Shown in pieces: positions 61,602-64,000 of a stretch of DNA of 64,000 nucleotides (position 1 is the stretch's first letter; each line of letters opens with the position of its first letter). The stretch comes from Daphnia carinata (lineage: Eukaryota > Arthropoda > Branchiopoda > Diplostraca > Daphniidae): NCBI RefSeq assembly GCF_022539665.2, contig NC_081340.1:7873357-7937356 (forward strand), in the 5' to 3' direction. The translations under genes and the position numbers were made by a program. The notes beneath the pieces are model-generated. The model saw nothing but the letters and a program-made list of their open reading frames with translations. It was not told where the DNA came from and did not search any database.

Positions 61602-61688
61602 GATGGAAGTGGCAACAACAATTCCCATAGATTCATTTCATTTTTGGCCTGATTGGGCGCGTAAAAGGTTTGTGAGAGGTCCTGAAGC

Positions 61689-63954
61689 ATGGCTTCCCCA
61701 TCACCCAAGTCACCGGGCCAAATATCAGACAAAAGTAAAAAATATGACCGACAATTAAGGTATTATTTTGGCGTTACCGTTTATAGGACGATCACGTTCT
61801 TTATTTGACACATTGCCAGGCTTTGGGGGGACCATGGTCAAACTGCATTGGAGAGTGCAAATGTATGTTTAATTAACGCAACCGCAACAGGGACGGAAAT
61901 TTTAAAATCTCTAGTCTTGCCTGGAATTGGTTCTTTTACAATAGTGGATGGAGCTTTAGTTTCTGGTGAAGATGCAGGGAACAAGTAAATATTTTTGAGA
62001 AACATTAATTTTGTTACAAATCAAGCTGATATCACTTTCCTGCAGTTTCTTCCTCGATCATACAAAAATCGGGAAGCCCCGTGCACATGTGGCAACTCAA
62101 TTATTAATGGAACTCAACTCAGACGTAAAAGGCGACTACATAGAGGAAACCTGTGATCAACTTTTGTCGAATAATCCAGATTTTTTTTGTTCCTTCTCAG
62201 TTGTGATTGCCACAGGCATCACCGAGAAGTATGTATATCAGGTCACATTTTCGAGTAAGAAATTTCTCAAACATTGCCTTCTCATTTTATAGGTCATTGC
62301 ATTCTTTGTCTTCTAATTTGTGGCAAAACAATGTGCCACTTGTCGTATCTGTATCCTATGGGTTTATTGGCTCCATTCGTCTTCAAGTCAGTGAGCACTG
62401 CATCATTGAATCCCACCCAGATAGTTTGCTGGAAGACCTAAGACTTGACAAGCCATTTCCTGGGTTGAAAGAATTTATGGACTCAATCAAGCTATCAGAA
62501 ATGAATCACAAGCAATTCAGTCACACACCCTATTTGGTGTTATTGTACAAAGCATTAGAAATTTGGAATGAAAGGCATGGACCTAATCCACCATCAAATT
62601 ATAAAGAAAAAGAGATTCTCAAGAATATTATTAAAAATGGTAAGTAAAAGAGAAAATACAAAGTTTCCTGTGTATTTAATCAGTATCCTTGTGTTCATTT
62701 CAGAACTAGGATATGGTATCGCAAATAAAGAAGAAGACAGCAATACGGGTGACGAAGAAAACGTGGCCGAAGCTATTAAAGCGGTCAACACAGCGCTAAC
62801 GAAAACCCAAGTTCCATCGAATGTGCAAAAGATCTTGAACGACGACCAGTGTATTCACCTTAAAGAAAAAAATTCCTTCTGGATCATTGCTCGCGCTGTG
62901 AAAGAATTTGTTGAAAAGGAAGGAAACGGAGTACTTCCTCTACGCGGATCTCTTCCCGACATGACCTCAGATTCGCAACGCTACATTGCTCTTCAGAATG
63001 TGTAAGAACGCAGTCCATCAAGACTAAAGAAAGTAAAAACGCAGCCTTTTCATGCTCATGACATTAATAATGGCTTTAGATATCGTGAGCAAGCATCTAA
63101 AGATGCTGAGCACGTGTGGCGTCACGTACAAACTATACTGAAGGAACGAGGCTGGGCTGGTGAATCTGTGATCGAAAATGACGTCAAACTCTTTTGCAAA
63201 CACTCTTCTGAATTACGAATGATTCGAGGCAGTTCCTTGGCAGAAGAATTGGATGGCAAACAACTTCCTGCAGATGTAGATATTAGTAAGTGTTAGATAG
63301 TCTCACGTCAGTTTTATTCTATTGGCAGTTTCAAGTTAACTGTGAATTGTTATTTTGTTTAAAACAGACCAGCAGTTGGAGGAACCAGACAGCCCATGGC
63401 TTCACTATCTCCTTCTGAGAGCCGTGAACAAATTTCATACAGAAAATGGATCACATCCCGGTTATTATGACGACAATGTCGAAACTGATATAGCTAAATT
63501 AAAGGTGAGTTGAGAGACGTGAGAATTATCGTGATAACGTTTGCATCGAATTCATTGATCTCGATTCGACAATTCAGGGTTGTTTCTCTCGTCTTCTTCA
63601 CGACCTGGGTTGCCAGGGCGGCAGCCTTTCCAAGGACGACAACCTCCATGAAATGTGCCGCTACGGTGCGGCGGAATTGCATGCCGTTGCCGCATTCATC
63701 GGTGAGCCGATTGTCAGACCCAAATACCAGCAATCATCGTTTTCGATGCCGCTTACCTTTTGTTCCCAAAGCCACAGGCGCTTCTTGTTTTAAATTTTTT
63801 AATGTTTTAACATTCTGTCATGTGCATCGTTTTATTTTCAGGTGGGTGTGCCGCCCAAGAAGTCATCAAGCTCATCACGAAGCAGTACGTTCCGCTGGAT
63901 AACACTTTTATTTTCAACTCGGTAACTACTACGACAGCAACGCTACGCTTGTAA
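61689..63954 (+). CDS. NAE1: NAE1 / APP-BP1, regulatory subunit of the NEDD8 E1
   Basis: Nine exons: 61689-61759, 61820-61984, 62046-62228, 62293-62639, 62704-63001, 63080-63285, 63368-63504, 63578-63701 and 63842-63954; 547 aa, near the family's roughly 535. The N-terminus has the E1-like signature [20 protein letters not shown] and a degenerate ThiF Rossmann fold ([34 protein letters not shown]). As expected for this subunit there is no catalytic Cys domain. The C-terminus contains [26 protein letters not shown]1 pairs with UBA3 to adenylate and transfer NEDD8, the modifier that activates cullin-RING ligases. The start ATG precedes the conserved KKYDRQLR by 16 codons. Complete within the window. 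Confidence 0.96.
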
Positions 63955-64000
63955 AAAGGAAAAGCTAAACCATCCGAGATAGATGCCGGGGAAAAAGAAA

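Noticed and set aside
61490-61732. Minus-strand frame overlapping the NAE1 start, a possible divergent gene
   Set aside because: It overlaps NAE1 exon 1 antisense and continues into low-complexity sequence; no splice partner or domain.

Overview
This is a gene-rich piece of an animal nuclear genome. Most coding exons are separated by short GT-AG introns of about 55-75 bp, with longer introns in the regulatory genes. Long T/A homopolymers, GT microsatellites and a 33-base C tract are frequent. The proteins look arthropod: an ERG/FLI1-class ETS factor, a secreted trypsin-like protease with a cysteine-rich N-terminus, and a DUF3472 protein. The compact style suggests a crustacean such as Daphnia, but this is inference; no species-diagnostic locus was seen.

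Layout: WDR3 (+, 123-3489); about 9.5 kb with no recognisable protein; an eight-exon secreted serine protease (+, 12992-16962); SMNDC1/SPF30 (-, 17233-18090), divergent from Rheb (+, 19239-20072); CAND1 (-, 20612-25661), convergent with Rheb; an orphan interval with a candidate spliced + strand transcript (26076-28396) and an unrecognised 529-aa gene (-, 28909-30498); about 7 kb with no confident gene; MCRS1 (+, 37798-39798), convergent with a DUF3472 protein (-, 40140-41283); a long regulatory interval; an ERG/FLI1-type ETS gene (+, 47902-59403) with a candidate second promoter and first exon at 53640; and NAE1/APP-BP1 (+, 61689-63954).

Themes: the housekeeping genes cover ribosome biogenesis (WDR3), splicing (SMNDC1), TORC1 signalling (Rheb), chromatin (MCRS1) and the cullin-RING/NEDD8 cycle (NAE1 activates NEDD8; CAND1 exchanges substrate receptors on un-neddylated cullins). 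They share no operon-like organisation. Exon boundaries were worked out by hand from splice consensus plus reading frame. For WDR3, the protease, SMNDC1, Rheb, MCRS1, the ETS gene and NAE1 the exon lengths sum to intact frames from ATG to stop. CAND1 was followed from start to stop but not every boundary was fixed.

No convincing new multi-gene system was found. The items most worth a second look are the alternative ETS first exon, the orphan 529-aa protein, the spliced + strand transcript candidate, a recurrent TAGATGGC element near promoters, and a possible secreted peptide gene at 41760.
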